Assembly (NCBI GenBank): GCA_963826975.1
Contig: CAWGZJ010000011.1
Coordinates: 930,001 to 994,000, forward strand
DNA from: Palsa-883 sp963826975
GTDB lineage: Bacteria > Pseudomonadota > Alphaproteobacteria > Acetobacterales > Acetobacteraceae
Length of the DNA stretch: 64,000 bases
Direction: 5' to 3'
The notes beneath the pieces are model-generated. The model saw nothing but the letters and a program-made list of their open reading frames with translations, was not told the origin of the DNA and searched no databases. This document shows, piece after piece, positions 38,971 through 47,881 of the stretch (positions are counted from its first letter, which is position 1; every line of letters starts with the position of its first letter). Position numbers and translations under genes: made by a program.

Positions 38971-40260
38971 CTAAGTGCCCGGCTTCTGGTAAGTGTACGG
39001 CACCGTCGCGTATTTGCGCGGCCACACGATCGGTGCGTCGGCCTGCGACTGCTTGACCGAAGCGTATTGCAGGAGCGTCAGTGGCGCGTCGAGGAACTGG
39101 TGATAGTGCCACGCCGGATCCTTCGACGTGGAGAACGAGTACTGCCCGCGCACACCAACATACTTGGTGGTTTCCAACGCGTGGATAATCGCCTTCGCGT
39201 CCGTACTGCCCGAGGTCTTGATCGCGTCGAACAGCAGCCACGCGCCGTCGTAGCTTTCCATCACCGCGCCCGACGGATCGGCGCCCTTGCTGCGCGCCTT
39301 GTAGGCTTTTACGAACGCCTTGGTCTTGTCGTTCCACGACGCCTGCGGCAGGCCGACATTCTCGGTGACCAGGTACTTGCCGGCGTCGCCGACGTTTTCC
39401 CAGAAGGTCGGATCGACCGCCTCGCCACCCGAGTTGTAGATGCCGCAGGTCGGCGTCGGCGCGAAGCCAAGGTCATGCGACTGACGGATCATCGGATAGG
39501 CGCCGGCTTCGGCGTAGACGCTGATGAAGAAGTCGAACGGCGGCGTCGCGCTCTTGAAACGCAGCAACTGCGCGGTGAAGTCGGTCAGGTTCGGATCGGC
39601 ATCGACGGCGGTGAACTTGATGCCCGCCTTGGTCAGCTCCTGCTGCACCAGCGTGCGCGCGGCAAGGCCGACGTCGTCCTTCTCGGCGATGATGGCGACG
39701 TTCTTGAATCCGGCCGCGGCGATCCACTGGCCGATAGTCACATCGATCAGCGACACCGCCGGAGCGTTGCGGAACACCTCGGAATAGCCCTTGGCGGTGA
39801 TCTCGTCGGACCACACGTCACAGGCCATGAAGGGGATGCCATATTTGTGGTAGACCTCCATCTCGGCCAGCGCGACGGGGCTGTGGAACTCGCCGAACAC
39901 CGCCACGACCTTGTTCTGCGTGATCAGCCGCTCCGCCCCAGTGCGGCCCTCGGCCGGCATGCCGCGGGTGTCGGCGTAGAAGATTTCCACCTTGCGCCCC
40001 AGGATGCCGCCCGCTGCGTTGATCTCTTCGGCCGCCAGCACCGCGGCGTTTTTCATATTGGTGCCCTCGGCGTAGCCGCCCGGCGGCGACAGCGGGCCGA
40101 CCCAACCGATGACGATCGGATCCGCGGCGCGCGCCCGCCGCCCGAGCACCGGCAGCGCGGCGGCAGCCCCGGCGCCGGCCAGCGCGGCGCGGCGGCCGAC
40201 GGTTTGGGTGACGCTGGTCGAGGGGATGCTTGTCGGCGGGATCAGTGGACGACGCGGCAT
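38971..40260 (-). CDS. Branched-chain amino acid-type ABC substrate-binding protein
   Basis: Periplasmic binding protein of the LivJ/AmiC type, 429 aa from ATG 40260, with GAGGAG six bases upstream. The leader VGRRAALAGAGAAAALPVL is twin-arginine-like and ends ARAAD. The mature part starts IVIGWVGPLSPPGGYAEG and has AAEEINAAGGILGRKVEI. It is first of its operon. Ligand not known; amides and aromatic or small organic acids are alternatives to amino acids. Confidence 0.92.
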   Translation of the reverse strand: MPRRPLIPPTSIPSTSVTQTVGRRAALAGAGAAAALPVLGRRARAADPIVIGWVGPLSPPGGYAEGTNMKNAAVLAAEEINAAGGILGRKVEIFYADTRGMPAEGRTGAERLITQNKVVAVFGEFHSPVALAEMEVYHKYGIPFMACDVWSDEITAKGYSEVFRNAPAVSLIDVTIGQWIAAAGFKNVAIIAEKDDVGLAARTLVQQELTKAGIKFTAVDADPNLTDFTAQLLRFKSATPPFDFFISVYAEAGAYPMIRQSHDLGFAPTPTCGIYNSGGEAVDPTFWENVGDAGKYLVTENVGLPQASWNDKTKAFVKAYKARSKGADPSGAVMESYDGAWLLFDAIKTSGSTDAKAIIHALETTKYVGVRGQYSFSTSKDPAWHYHQFLDAPLTLLQYASVKQSQADAPIVWPRKYATVPYTYQKPGT

Positions 40261-40485
40261 CGGGAACTCCTCATGCGGGATAATGGACAGCCGGAACGAA
40301 ACCGACCTGACCATCACGCGGGCGTATTCTCAGGTCAACATGCTGAGGTGACCGGCTTGCCGACCTGAGGCCCAGGCTGCGTCATCGCGGCCATAATGCG
40401 CTGCCCGACCAGCCCGGTGTGCGCTAACGGAACGTCAAGATTTCGAGCGTATTGGCTGGGGCTCACAGTCAGGCCCGGACGAACC

Positions 40486-41499
40486 ATGCGACAGGTCTTC
40501 GACGAGGTGCTGCTGCTCTGCCCGGAGGTGAAGACCGGCGGACCGGAAGCGCTGCACCAGCTTGGCTACCAGATCGCCTGCCATGGCGGCGCGACACGGA
40601 TGGTCTACTACGCGCCGCACTCGCGCATCGAGGTCGATGGCGACGTCCTGCGCTGCCACTCCGAGGCCTCGCCGATGCCGGCGCATTTCGCGCAGTACCG
40701 GCCGCAGGTGCTGCGCGAAACACGGCTGGGGCCGGACACGCTGATGGTGTTCCCGGAACCGCTGTCGAAATTGGCCGCGGAATTGAACAAAGGCTACCAG
40801 CGCGCCGTGTGGTGGCTGTCGCTCGACAATGCCTTGCCGCAGAACCAGAATCTGCTGGACGCCCAAGCCCGGCGCGAACTGTTCGCGGATGCCAGCCTGA
40901 TCCATCTTTATCAGTCGGACTACGCGCGGCGGTTCCTGGCGGCGAACGGTGCGGCGCAGTACTTTCCGCTGTCGGACTACACCGATCCGCAGTTCGTGCA
41001 TCGCAGCCTGGTGACCTCCGACGTGGTCCCGATCGAGGCGCGGCGCAACGTCGTCTGCTTTTTTCCCAACAAGGGCGCCGAGCGGGCAGCGCGGTTCCTG
41101 GCGAATGAGGCGGCACTGCGGCACCGGATCGATTTCGTGCCGGTCCGCGACATGACCAAGGCACAGGTACGCGATACGCTGTTCAGCGCGCGCATCTATA
41201 TCGATTTCGGTCATCATCCGGGCAAGGACCGCGTGCCGCGAGAGGCGGCGATCGCCGGTGCGGTGGTATTGCTGCATGCCGCCGGGGCGGCGAACTGCTT
41301 CCTGGATCATCCGCTGCAGGCGCCGTACCGGTTCACCGAGGACGACATCGCCTCGGGTGCACTGCACCGGCGGCTCGACGCGATCCTGGACGAGCCGGCC
41401 GCGCATTTCGCGGCGCAGCGCCCGTATCGGCAGGCGATCCTGCTGGAACTGGAGCGGTTCGATCTGGAAGTGCGCAACTTCTTCTTCTCAGGCGTGTGA
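40486..41499 (+). CDS. Unknown protein, glycosyltransferase-like, linked to glf
   Basis: 337 aa from ATG 40486 (MRQVFDEVLLLCPEV). No signal peptide or membrane segment. The second half, VCFFPNKGAERAARFL followed by DFVPVRDMTKAQV and DFGHHPGKDRVPREAAIAG, looks like the donor-binding half of a GT-B glycosyltransferase, but no firm family match can be made by eye. The stop overlaps a possible GTG start of the UDP-galactopyranose mutase, so the two are coupled; a role in adding galactofuranose to a surface glycan is an inference from that. Confidence 0.65.
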   Translation: MRQVFDEVLLLCPEVKTGGPEALHQLGYQIACHGGATRMVYYAPHSRIEVDGDVLRCHSEASPMPAHFAQYRPQVLRETRLGPDTLMVFPEPLSKLAAELNKGYQRAVWWLSLDNALPQNQNLLDAQARRELFADASLIHLYQSDYARRFLAANGAAQYFPLSDYTDPQFVHRSLVTSDVVPIEARRNVVCFFPNKGAERAARFLANEAALRHRIDFVPVRDMTKAQVRDTLFSARIYIDFGHHPGKDRVPREAAIAGAVVLLHAAGAANCFLDHPLQAPYRFTEDDIASGALHRRLDAILDEPAAHFAAQRPYRQAILLELERFDLEVRNFFFSGV

Positions 41500-41519
41500 G
41501 CGATGCCCATGGGTCAGCG

Positions 41520-42716
41520 ATGATGCGGGGCAGGCGCATCCTGGTGGTCGGCGCGGGCTTCGCTGGCGCGGTGTACGCACGCGAGCTGGCGCAGGCCGGG
41601 TTCGAGGTGGATGTATTGGATCGGCGGGGGCATGTCGCGGGGAATGCGTATGATGAGATGTGCCCGACCGGCCAACGGGTGCACCGCTACGGGCCACACC
41701 TGTTTCATACAAATAACGAAAATGTGGTGCGCTGGCTGCAGCGGTTCGCGGTGTTTGTTCCGTATCAGCATCACGTGCAGGCCTTGCTGGCGGATGGCCG
41801 GCGCGTGCCGCTGCCGGTAAACCGGACGACGATCAACCAGGTCTTTGGGCTGCGGCTACGCAACGAGCAGGCCGTGCGGGCGTTTCTGCGCGGCCAGGCG
41901 GAGGTCGATCCGGCGCCGGCGAACGCGGCGGCGTTCCTGAATGCCTCGATCGGGCGGGTGCTGACCGACCTGTTCTTCCGCCCGTACACCCGGAAGATGT
42001 GGGCGCTCGAACTGGAAGAACTGGATTCTGCCGTCGTGAAGCGGATCCCGATCCGGTTCGATGACGAGAGTCGGTATTTTCCGGACGACCGGTTCCAGAT
42101 GTTGCCGCGTGATGGTTATGCCCGACTGTTCGAAACCATGCTGGATCATCCGCGCATCGCGGTGACGCTCAACCAGGCGTTCGACGCGACACTGCTGGAC
42201 GGCTACGCGCATTGCTTCAACAGCATGCCGATCGACGAGTTCTTTGACAGTCGGTTTGGCCCACTGCCGTATCGGTCGATCCGGTTTCATCATGTGGTGC
42301 GGACGGTCGGTGCCGAATCGGCGGACGCGGCGACCTTGAATTTCACCGATGATGGGCCTCTGACGCGGGAGACCGACTGGTCGTTGCTGCCGTTCCAGAC
42401 GGGGCGAGATGGTGCGACAAAGACCGCATCGATGAAGCTGCCAGCGCTGAAGACGGTAACGCGGGAGGAGCCCTGCGATTATCTGGCAAACGATCTGGAG
42501 CGGTATTATCCGGTGAAGACCTCAGACGGGCGGTATCAGGCGGTCTATGCGCGCTACAAGGCGCTGGCCGAGGCGACGCCGAGAATGTCGTTCATTGGGC
42601 GGTGCGGTACGTATCAGTATCTGGACATGCACCAGGTTGTGAACCAGTCACTGACCCACGCTCGCGCGTGGGTGCGCGGGGCTGAAGCGCCCTTGGCGGC
42701 CATGGCGGTGGCGTAA
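41520..42716 (+). CDS. glf: UDP-galactopyranose mutase
   Basis: FAD enzyme converting UDP-galactopyranose to UDP-galactofuranose, 398 aa from ATG 41520; a GTG at 41496 overlapping the upstream stop is the alternative. FAD motif ILVVGAGFAGAVYARELA, then RYGPHLFHTNNENVVRWLQ and the downstream VNRTTINQVFG, PYTRKMWAL and YHHVQ-type region are those of Glf. Galactofuranose is used in O-antigen or capsule; the gene is alone with the coupled unknown. Confidence 0.93.
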   Translation: MMRGRRILVVGAGFAGAVYARELAQAGFEVDVLDRRGHVAGNAYDEMCPTGQRVHRYGPHLFHTNNENVVRWLQRFAVFVPYQHHVQALLADGRRVPLPVNRTTINQVFGLRLRNEQAVRAFLRGQAEVDPAPANAAAFLNASIGRVLTDLFFRPYTRKMWALELEELDSAVVKRIPIRFDDESRYFPDDRFQMLPRDGYARLFETMLDHPRIAVTLNQAFDATLLDGYAHCFNSMPIDEFFDSRFGPLPYRSIRFHHVVRTVGAESADAATLNFTDDGPLTRETDWSLLPFQTGRDGATKTASMKLPALKTVTREEPCDYLANDLERYYPVKTSDGRYQAVYARYKALAEATPRMSFIGRCGTYQYLDMHQVVNQSLTHARAWVRGAEAPLAAMAVA

Positions 42717-43039
42717 GGAAGCAAGACCAGCGGCCGAAAGTTCCGACTCTCCACCCGTCATGGCCGGCGAAGGCCGGCCGTCCACGACTTCCCTTCGTGC
42801 GATCAGTGCAGCGTGGTCAGCCAAGTGAGGTGCGACGGGCGCGGTCACGTCGCCGTGGCGGATCGCCGAACGGAGTTGCGGCCCTTTCTTCAATCCGCGC
42901 GGTTCGTCGGCTTACCCGCTTGCCCCGTCTCCATTACCTCATCTCCGGCCGCTGAATCGCTCGCGAACCTGCTTCGTATCTGCCAATATACCGGCGCCAC
43001 GATGCCGGCCGACGTCGTACTGGCGAACAGGAGGGGCCC
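42717..43039. other. 323-bp spacer with repeat C3
   Basis: Holds repeat C3 near its left end. No gene is supported in the rest; the promoter of the Rieske oxygenase should lie in the right half but no clear hexamers are seen. Confidence 0.5.
42754..42800. repeat. Dyad repeat family C, copy C3
   Basis: CCCGTCATGGCCGGCGAAGG followed by CCGGCCGTCCACGACTT; a strong GGCCGGC-GAAG-GCCGGCC-type hairpin 38 bp after glf that could act as its terminator. Confidence 0.7.
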
Positions 43040-44305
43040 ATGCTCGATCTGACAAAGATTCGATCGCTGGTGGACGCGCGCCAGCCGAACCACACCTTGC
43101 CGCGGGAGCTTTACGCCGATCCGGACGTGTTCGAGTTCGATCTGGCGGCGATCTACCACCAGAACTGGATCCTGGCCGGCTTCGAGGCGGAGTTGCCCGA
43201 ACCCGGCTCCTACCTGGCCTTCGCGGTCGGGCAATCGCCCATCGTCGTCGTGCGCGGCCGCGATGGCACCCTACGCGGCTTCTACAATTCCTGCCGCCAT
43301 CGCGGCGCGCAAATCTGTGAAACCGGCAGCGGCACGCGGTCCTGGCTGATCTGTCCCTATCATCAGTGGACCTACGGCCTGGACGGGACGCTCGCCAACG
43401 CGCCGCGCATGCCGGCCGACCTCGATCATGCGCAGCATGGGCTGCGCCCGATCCATGTCGAAACCATCGCCGGCTCCATCTACGTGTGCCTGGCGGAACA
43501 ACCGCCGCGGTTCGACGCTTTCCGCGATCAATTCGCCCCGCTGCTGGCACCGCATAATCTGGCGAATTCCAAGCTCGCCTATACCAGCACGCTGACGATG
43601 CGCGCCAACTGGAAGCTGGTGATGGAGAATGCGCGCGAGTGCTACCACTGCGCCGCCGGCCATCCCGAGCTTGCGGTGACCTACCCTGTGCAAGGCCGCC
43701 GCGCCTTCCTGTTCGAGAATGCCCAACGTTTCGCGCGATTCCGCACCAGGATGGCGGATGCCGGGCTGAATGTGGGTCCGGTGGAAGGCCCGTGGTGGCA
43801 CGCGATACGCTTCCCGCTCAACGACGGCGCGGTGACGCTGTCCATGGACGGCCGGTTATCCTGTGCCAAGCTGCTATGCGATGCCGCGCAGGGCGATATC
43901 GGCACACTGGCCTGGACGCTGGAGCCGCATTGTTTTGCCCACGCAAACAGCGATGGCGCCTTCATGTTCAGCGCCATGCCGACCGGTCCGCAGGAAACGG
44001 TGGTCACCTCGAAATGGCTGATTCACAAGGATGCGGTCGAGGGAGTGGATTACCACGTCGACGCGCTGACCGAGCTGTGGACCAAGACCAACGAGCAGGA
44101 CGGCGAGCTGTGCGCGGCCAACCAGCGCGGGGTCAACTCGCTCGGCTATGTGCCGGGACCCTACAGCGAGGACGCCGAGGCATCAGTCATGCGCTTCATC
44201 GATTGGTACTGCGGCGAGGCAACGCGCTACCTGGACGGCCATCGTCGGGTTGACCCGCGTGCTGGCACCGCGCCACGCCTTGCTGCGGTCGGCGGAGGGT
44301 CGTGA
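43040..44305 (+). CDS. Rieske aromatic ring-hydroxylating oxygenase, alpha subunit type
   Basis: 421 aa. Rieske cluster ligands Cys85, His87, Cys105 and His108 (CRHRG and CPYHQWTY) and the mononuclear iron ligands His203 and His208 in ECYHCAAGH are present. Such oxygenases attack aromatic rings or quaternary amines such as glycine betaine or stachydrine; ENARECYHCAAGHPEL resembles the betaine/choline group, but the substrate cannot be assigned. No ferredoxin reductase or beta subunit is nearby, so electron donor genes must be elsewhere. GAGGGGCCC precedes the ATG. Confidence 0.9.
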   Translation: MLDLTKIRSLVDARQPNHTLPRELYADPDVFEFDLAAIYHQNWILAGFEAELPEPGSYLAFAVGQSPIVVVRGRDGTLRGFYNSCRHRGAQICETGSGTRSWLICPYHQWTYGLDGTLANAPRMPADLDHAQHGLRPIHVETIAGSIYVCLAEQPPRFDAFRDQFAPLLAPHNLANSKLAYTSTLTMRANWKLVMENARECYHCAAGHPELAVTYPVQGRRAFLFENAQRFARFRTRMADAGLNVGPVEGPWWHAIRFPLNDGAVTLSMDGRLSCAKLLCDAAQGDIGTLAWTLEPHCFAHANSDGAFMFSAMPTGPQETVVTSKWLIHKDAVEGVDYHVDALTELWTKTNEQDGELCAANQRGVNSLGYVPGPYSEDAEASVMRFIDWYCGEATRYLDGHRRVDPRAGTAPRLAAVGGGS

Positions 44306-44699
44306 TCGGCACGGCCGGCAACGGCTGGCGCATACCGATTTCGACCTTGGAGAAGTAAGTCAGCGGTCAATCTCGCGACGATTGCTACTATGCCAGGTAG
44401 CGAAACGACTGACCCACCGGCGCTGCGCCCACGTCATGCCGGTATCCACGACTTGCCTTCGTAACAGCAAAGAAAATCATGGATACCGGCACGCGCGCCC
44501 ATGGCGACGTGGGCCCCGCCCAAGAGTTAATCCTTTCGACGCCGATGCCAGCCGAAAGCTAGCGCCTCGGCTCCCGCCAAAGCGTTCTGCCCCTCGGTCC
44601 GCCGCCAATGGCACAGCACCCTGGCGGGATTCCGCCATGTCACCGGGACTGACCCCGGAGTGCAAAGCACCAAACCGCAACCGTCGTTCGCCCGTTGCG
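44306..44699. other. 394-bp spacer between convergent genes, with repeat C4
   Basis: Between the Rieske oxygenase and rpoH ends. It contains the diverged dyad C4 and no supported gene; the long plus-strand frame here is an rpoH shadow. Confidence 0.5.
44431..44513. repeat. Diverged dyad of family C, copy C4
   Basis: ACGTCATGCCGGTATCCACG on the left and GGATACCGGCACG with CATGGCGACGT on the right make an imperfect hairpin; related to C2 by the GTCATG-CCGG and CCACGACTT words. Confidence 0.55.
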
Positions 44700-45605
44700 T
44701 TACGGATGCGCCTCCGCCGCTTCCTGCGGGGCCTTCAGGCGTCGCTCGGCGATCTGCGCCTTCATCGCCTTCTGCAGCTTCTCGAACGCGCGCACCTCGA
44801 TCTGCCGCACCCGCTCGCGTGAGATATTATATTCCTGCGACAGGTCCTCGAGCGTCGTCGGTTCGTCCTTCAGTCGGCGCTCTTCCAGGATGTGCCGCTC
44901 GCGCGCATTCAACGTTTGCAGCGCGGTAGCCAGCAGGGCCTGCCGCCCGGTCAGTTCCTCGCGGTCGCCAATCGAGGATTCCTGGCTTTCCAATTCGTCG
45001 ACCAGCCAATCCTGCCACTCGCCCTCGCTGTCGGCGCGCACCGGCGCATTCAGGCTGTGGTCGGGCGCCGCAAGGCGGCGGTTCATGCTGATGACGTCCT
45101 GTTCCGGCACCGCCAGCATGGTCGCGATCTTGCTGACCTGTTCCGGTTTCAGGTCGCCGTCCTCGATCGCCTGCATCTGGCCCTTCAGCCGCCGCAGGTT
45201 AAAAAACAGTTTCTTCTGCGCAGCCGTGGTGCCCATTTTCACCAGCGACCAGCTATGCAGGATGTACTCTTGGATCGCCGCCCGGATCCACCACATAGCG
45301 TAGGTTGCCAGACGGAACCCGCGCTCCGGATCGAAGCGCTTCACCGCCTGCATCATGCCGACATTGCCCTCGCTGATCAGTTCGCCGACCGGCAGGCCGT
45401 AGCCCCGGTAGCCCATGGCAATCTTGGCAACAAGGCGTAGATGCGAAGTGACCAGTTTGTGAGCCGCGTCGAGATCCTCGTGGTCACGCCAGCGGCGCGA
45501 CAGCTCCAGTTCCTCCTCCGGGGAGAGCATTGGGAACTTACGAATCTCCTGCAGATAGCGGGAGAGGTTGCCCTCGGGGGCAACGTTGATGACGGCAGAG
45601 ACCAT
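44700..45605 (-). CDS. rpoH: RNA polymerase sigma-32 (heat-shock) factor
   Basis: 301 aa. Region 2 (KRFDPERGFRLATYAMWWIRAA), the RpoH box QKKLFFNLRR at residues 130-139, and region 4 (NISRERVRQIEVRAFEKL) are clear; in rule-length pieces: RLATYAMWWIRAA marks region 2.4. The RpoH box distinguishes it from other sigma-70-type factors. It directs transcription of chaperone and protease genes. AGGAG lies five bases from the ATG. A sigma-70-type promoter at 45792-45820 and a palindrome in the leader are described separately. It lies downstream of rluD on the same strand. Confidence 0.96.
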   Translation of the reverse strand: MVSAVINVAPEGNLSRYLQEIRKFPMLSPEEELELSRRWRDHEDLDAAHKLVTSHLRLVAKIAMGYRGYGLPVGELISEGNVGMMQAVKRFDPERGFRLATYAMWWIRAAIQEYILHSWSLVKMGTTAAQKKLFFNLRRLKGQMQAIEDGDLKPEQVSKIATMLAVPEQDVISMNRRLAAPDHSLNAPVRADSEGEWQDWLVDELESQESSIGDREELTGRQALLATALQTLNARERHILEERRLKDEPTTLEDLSQEYNISRERVRQIEVRAFEKLQKAMKAQIAERRLKAPQEAAEAHP

Positions 45606-45669
45606 GACGGCTCCTTTCGCCTGTGCGGCTCATTGTCCAATCGACCCTGGCACAAGACGCTGAGGCAGG

Positions 45670-45686
45670 GGACTGAATTCCAGTCC
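45670..45686 (-). promoter_or_regulatory. Perfect palindrome in the rpoH leader
   Basis: GGACTG-AATTC-CAGTCC, 6-bp arms and a 5-nt centre, 65 bp before the rpoH start. It may be a repressor site or an RNA hairpin in the leader; function inferred from position only. Confidence 0.35.
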
Positions 45687-45791
45687 ATGAAACGGTAGGA
45701 ATGTTACGTCCTGATTGGCTGCCCCGCGTTGGCAGCATGCCCCCCAGACGTTTGCCCGGGAGGTTCCTACCTTTCCTCGCCGAGCGCGATT

Positions 45792-45820
45792 TCCATACCG
45801 TACCGCGTTGGTCCTGTCAA
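45792..45820 (-). promoter_or_regulatory. Candidate sigma-70-type promoter of rpoH
   Basis: On the minus strand TTGACA (45820-45815), a 17-bp spacer, then TATGGA (45797-45792). The predicted start leaves a leader of about 180 nt, long enough for thermosensing or other post-transcriptional control as known for rpoH in E. coli. Confidence 0.5.
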
Positions 45821-45874
45821 GAATTCTGACCCAATCGTGACGGCCGGGCGTGTCGGCGGGCGGCGCGCTGCCAA

Positions 45875-46912
45875 TCACCTTGGCCGGACGGCGGGCGTCT
45901 CGACGTCATCCAACAAGGCCACCAGGGCGGCAAAATCGGCCGGCAGGGGCGCTTCGAACGCCAAATTCGCCCCGCTGCGAGGATGGCGGAACCCCAAAAC
46001 TGCCGCGTGCAACGCCTGGCGCGGGAAATCGAGCAAGCTGGACCGCACTGGCGCCGGTATGCCCCGCGCCGCGGCCGGAACACGACGCAAATAGACTGGA
46101 TCTCCGACCACCGGATGGCCGATCGCGGCCAGGTGGACGCGAATCTGGTGTGTCCGCCCGGTGGCCAGCCGACATTCCAGCAGCGAAACCCCGCCATGCC
46201 AGACTCGCATCGTCTTGTAGCGCGTCAGTGCTGCTTTGCCGCCATGCGTGCGCACAGCCATCCGCTTGCGATCGCGCGGATCGCGCCCGACCGCACCCTC
46301 GATCTCGCCCGCCAGCGGCGAAGCCACGCCCCAGGCCAGCGCCAGATAGGCGCGGTCCAGGTCGTGCGCGGCAAAGGCCACGCTCAGCCCCGCCATCGCG
46401 TGCTGGCTCTTCGCCACCACCATCACGCCCGAGGTGTCCTTGTCGAGCCGGTGCACGATGCCGGGGCGCCGCTCCCCGCCGATGCCGGGCAGGGTGTCGC
46501 CGCAATGCGCCAGCAGGGCGTTGACCAGCGTGCCGTCCTCGTTACCGGGCGCCGGATGCACAACCAGCCCGGCCGGCTTGTCCAGCACGATCACGTCGTC
46601 GTCCTCATACAGGATGGTGAACGGGATCGACTGCGGCTGTGGCCGCGGCGGAGTTGGCGACGGCAGCGTCAGCGTGTAGACCGCGCCCGGCTGCACCTGC
46701 TCGGCCGGCTCGTCCAGCACGGTCCCATCGCGCCGCGCCTGCCCGGCCTCGATCAGCGATTTGACACGGGAGCGTGAGAGCGTGCCGATGGCGTCGGCGA
46801 GGAAGCGATCGACCCGCTCACCGCGCGTTGCCGGACCGGCGGTGATTTGCAATGGTTCGCCCGGCGTTTCGCTCGGTGGTCTTGCTTCACTCGGGGGTGG
46901 CACGGCGATCAT
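45875..46912 (-). CDS. rluD: Ribosomal large subunit pseudouridine synthase, RluD family
   Basis: 345 aa from ATG 46912. An N-terminal S4 RNA-binding domain (ERVDRFLADAIGTLSRSRV) is followed by the catalytic domain with HRLDKDTSGVMVVAKS, where the catalytic Asp lies, and the later GRTHQIRVHLAAIGHPVVGD. It modifies helix 69 uridines of 23S rRNA in the RluD subgroup. The rluD-rpoH order is common in alphaproteobacteria. The frame extends to 47806 but the extra part is a shadow of mscL and its neighbour. Confidence 0.93.
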   Translation of the reverse strand: MIAVPPPSEARPPSETPGEPLQITAGPATRGERVDRFLADAIGTLSRSRVKSLIEAGQARRDGTVLDEPAEQVQPGAVYTLTLPSPTPPRPQPQSIPFTILYEDDDVIVLDKPAGLVVHPAPGNEDGTLVNALLAHCGDTLPGIGGERRPGIVHRLDKDTSGVMVVAKSQHAMAGLSVAFAAHDLDRAYLALAWGVASPLAGEIEGAVGRDPRDRKRMAVRTHGGKAALTRYKTMRVWHGGVSLLECRLATGRTHQIRVHLAAIGHPVVGDPVYLRRVPAAARGIPAPVRSSLLDFPRQALHAAVLGFRHPRSGANLAFEAPLPADFAALVALLDDVETPAVRPR

Positions 46913-47119
46913 GCTGCCGGCGGATAGCGCGAATCGGCCTCCGGCGGCAGTGGCCGGCTGGACGTTCGGGGGGACGCACCCATGACCGCCCTCGCCGCCT
47001 GCCATGTGGAAATCCGCACGTGGCTGGAAACCAACTGCCCGCCCGCGTAGACAGAAGCTTAAGCCGACGGCACTCGGGCAGGCAGCGGCGGCCGTAGCAG
47101 ACGGGGAAGGAACAGGGTT

Positions 47120-47395
47120 ATGGGCGTGGTCAAGGTGCTCGCAGTGCTGATGGGGGTGCTGATCATCATCGGCAGCACCGTGGTGGTGGTCACCATCATC
47201 AAGCGCTCCACCGGCGAGTTGAGCGCCGCCAACGTCGCGGTGGTGCTGGACGAACCGACGGGAACGCGCATCGGCGGAATCGCCGCGCTGTCGGACCGGC
47301 TGGCCGTGCTGCTGCAAGGCGCCGGACCCGACCGCATCGTCCTGGTCAATCCACGCACCGGCACCGAAGCCGGCACGATCGCGCTCGCGCGTTGA
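47120..47395 (+). CDS. Small membrane-anchored protein, DUF6476-like
   Basis: 91 aa. One N-terminal membrane segment (VLAVLMGVLIIIGSTVVVVT, residues 6-25) and a small periplasmic or soluble part with AALSDRLAVLLQGAGPDRI and VNPRTGTEAGTIAL. It resembles the DUF6476 family found beside rluD in Rhodospirillales. Divergent from rluD and 46 bp before mscL. Function unknown. Confidence 0.75.
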   Translation: MGVVKVLAVLMGVLIIIGSTVVVVTIIKRSTGELSAANVAVVLDEPTGTRIGGIAALSDRLAVLLQGAGPDRIVLVNPRTGTEAGTIALAR

Positions 47396-47440
47396 GCCGG
47401 TTGCAGCTCTGATCTGGTTGCAAACAAAACGGAGGCACGC

Positions 47441-47881
47441 ATGTCGTCCACGCTCCCCCGGCTGAAAGCCCCCTCCTGGCTCGGCGAATTTCGAGCCTTC
47501 ATCATGCGAGGCAGTGTTGTCGACCTTGCCGTCGGCATCATCATCGGCGTCGCCTTTACCGGGGTGGTCAACAGCCTGGTGAAGGACATCTTCAATCCGA
47601 TCCTGGGCCTGCTGATCGGCGGCATCGACTTCACCAACATGTTCGTCGCGCTGAACGGTCAGCATTACGCCACACTGGACGCAGCCAAGCAGGCCGGCGC
47701 GCCGACGGTTAATTTCGGGCTGTTCATCAATGCCATCATCCAGTTCCTGATCGTTGGCTTCGCGATCTTCTGGACCGTCAAGGCATTGATGAAGATGCGG
47801 CTGCACCAGACGGCTGCCGCGGGTCCGAAGACCGAGGAATTGCTGATCGAGATTCGCGACCTTTTGAAGGCCAAGGCATAG
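47441..47881 (+). CDS. mscL: Large-conductance mechanosensitive channel
   Basis: 146 aa inner-membrane channel that opens on osmotic down-shock. The N-terminus has EFRAFIMRGSVVDLAVGIII with the first membrane segment, FTGVVNSLVKDIFNPILG, and the second segment FLIVGFAIFWTVKAL; the C-terminal helix ends EELLIEIRDLLKAK. GGAGG is five bases before the ATG. Confidence 0.96.
   Translation: MSSTLPRLKAPSWLGEFRAFIMRGSVVDLAVGIIIGVAFTGVVNSLVKDIFNPILGLLIGGIDFTNMFVALNGQHYATLDAAKQAGAPTVNFGLFINAIIQFLIVGFAIFWTVKALMKMRLHQTAAAGPKTEELLIEIRDLLKAKA

Noticed and set aside
36785..38974. 729-codon plus-strand frame opposite livM and livH
   Set aside because: Its translation is His/Gln/Arg/Asp-rich with no domain, as expected for an antisense shadow, and it runs through repeats A2 and C2.
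38923..40368. 481-codon plus-strand frame opposite the Liv-type binding protein
   Set aside because: Shadow of a gene with a clear leader, ribosome-binding site and family motifs.
46982..47050. Short frame MTALAACHVEIRTWLETNC that recalls an acyl-CoA dehydrogenase N-terminus
   Set aside because: Only 22 codons, no ribosome-binding site and no further homology downstream; probably chance.
45875..47806. 643-codon version of rluD
   Set aside because: Only the last 345 codons match RluD; the upstream part overlaps mscL and the DUF6476-like gene in antisense.
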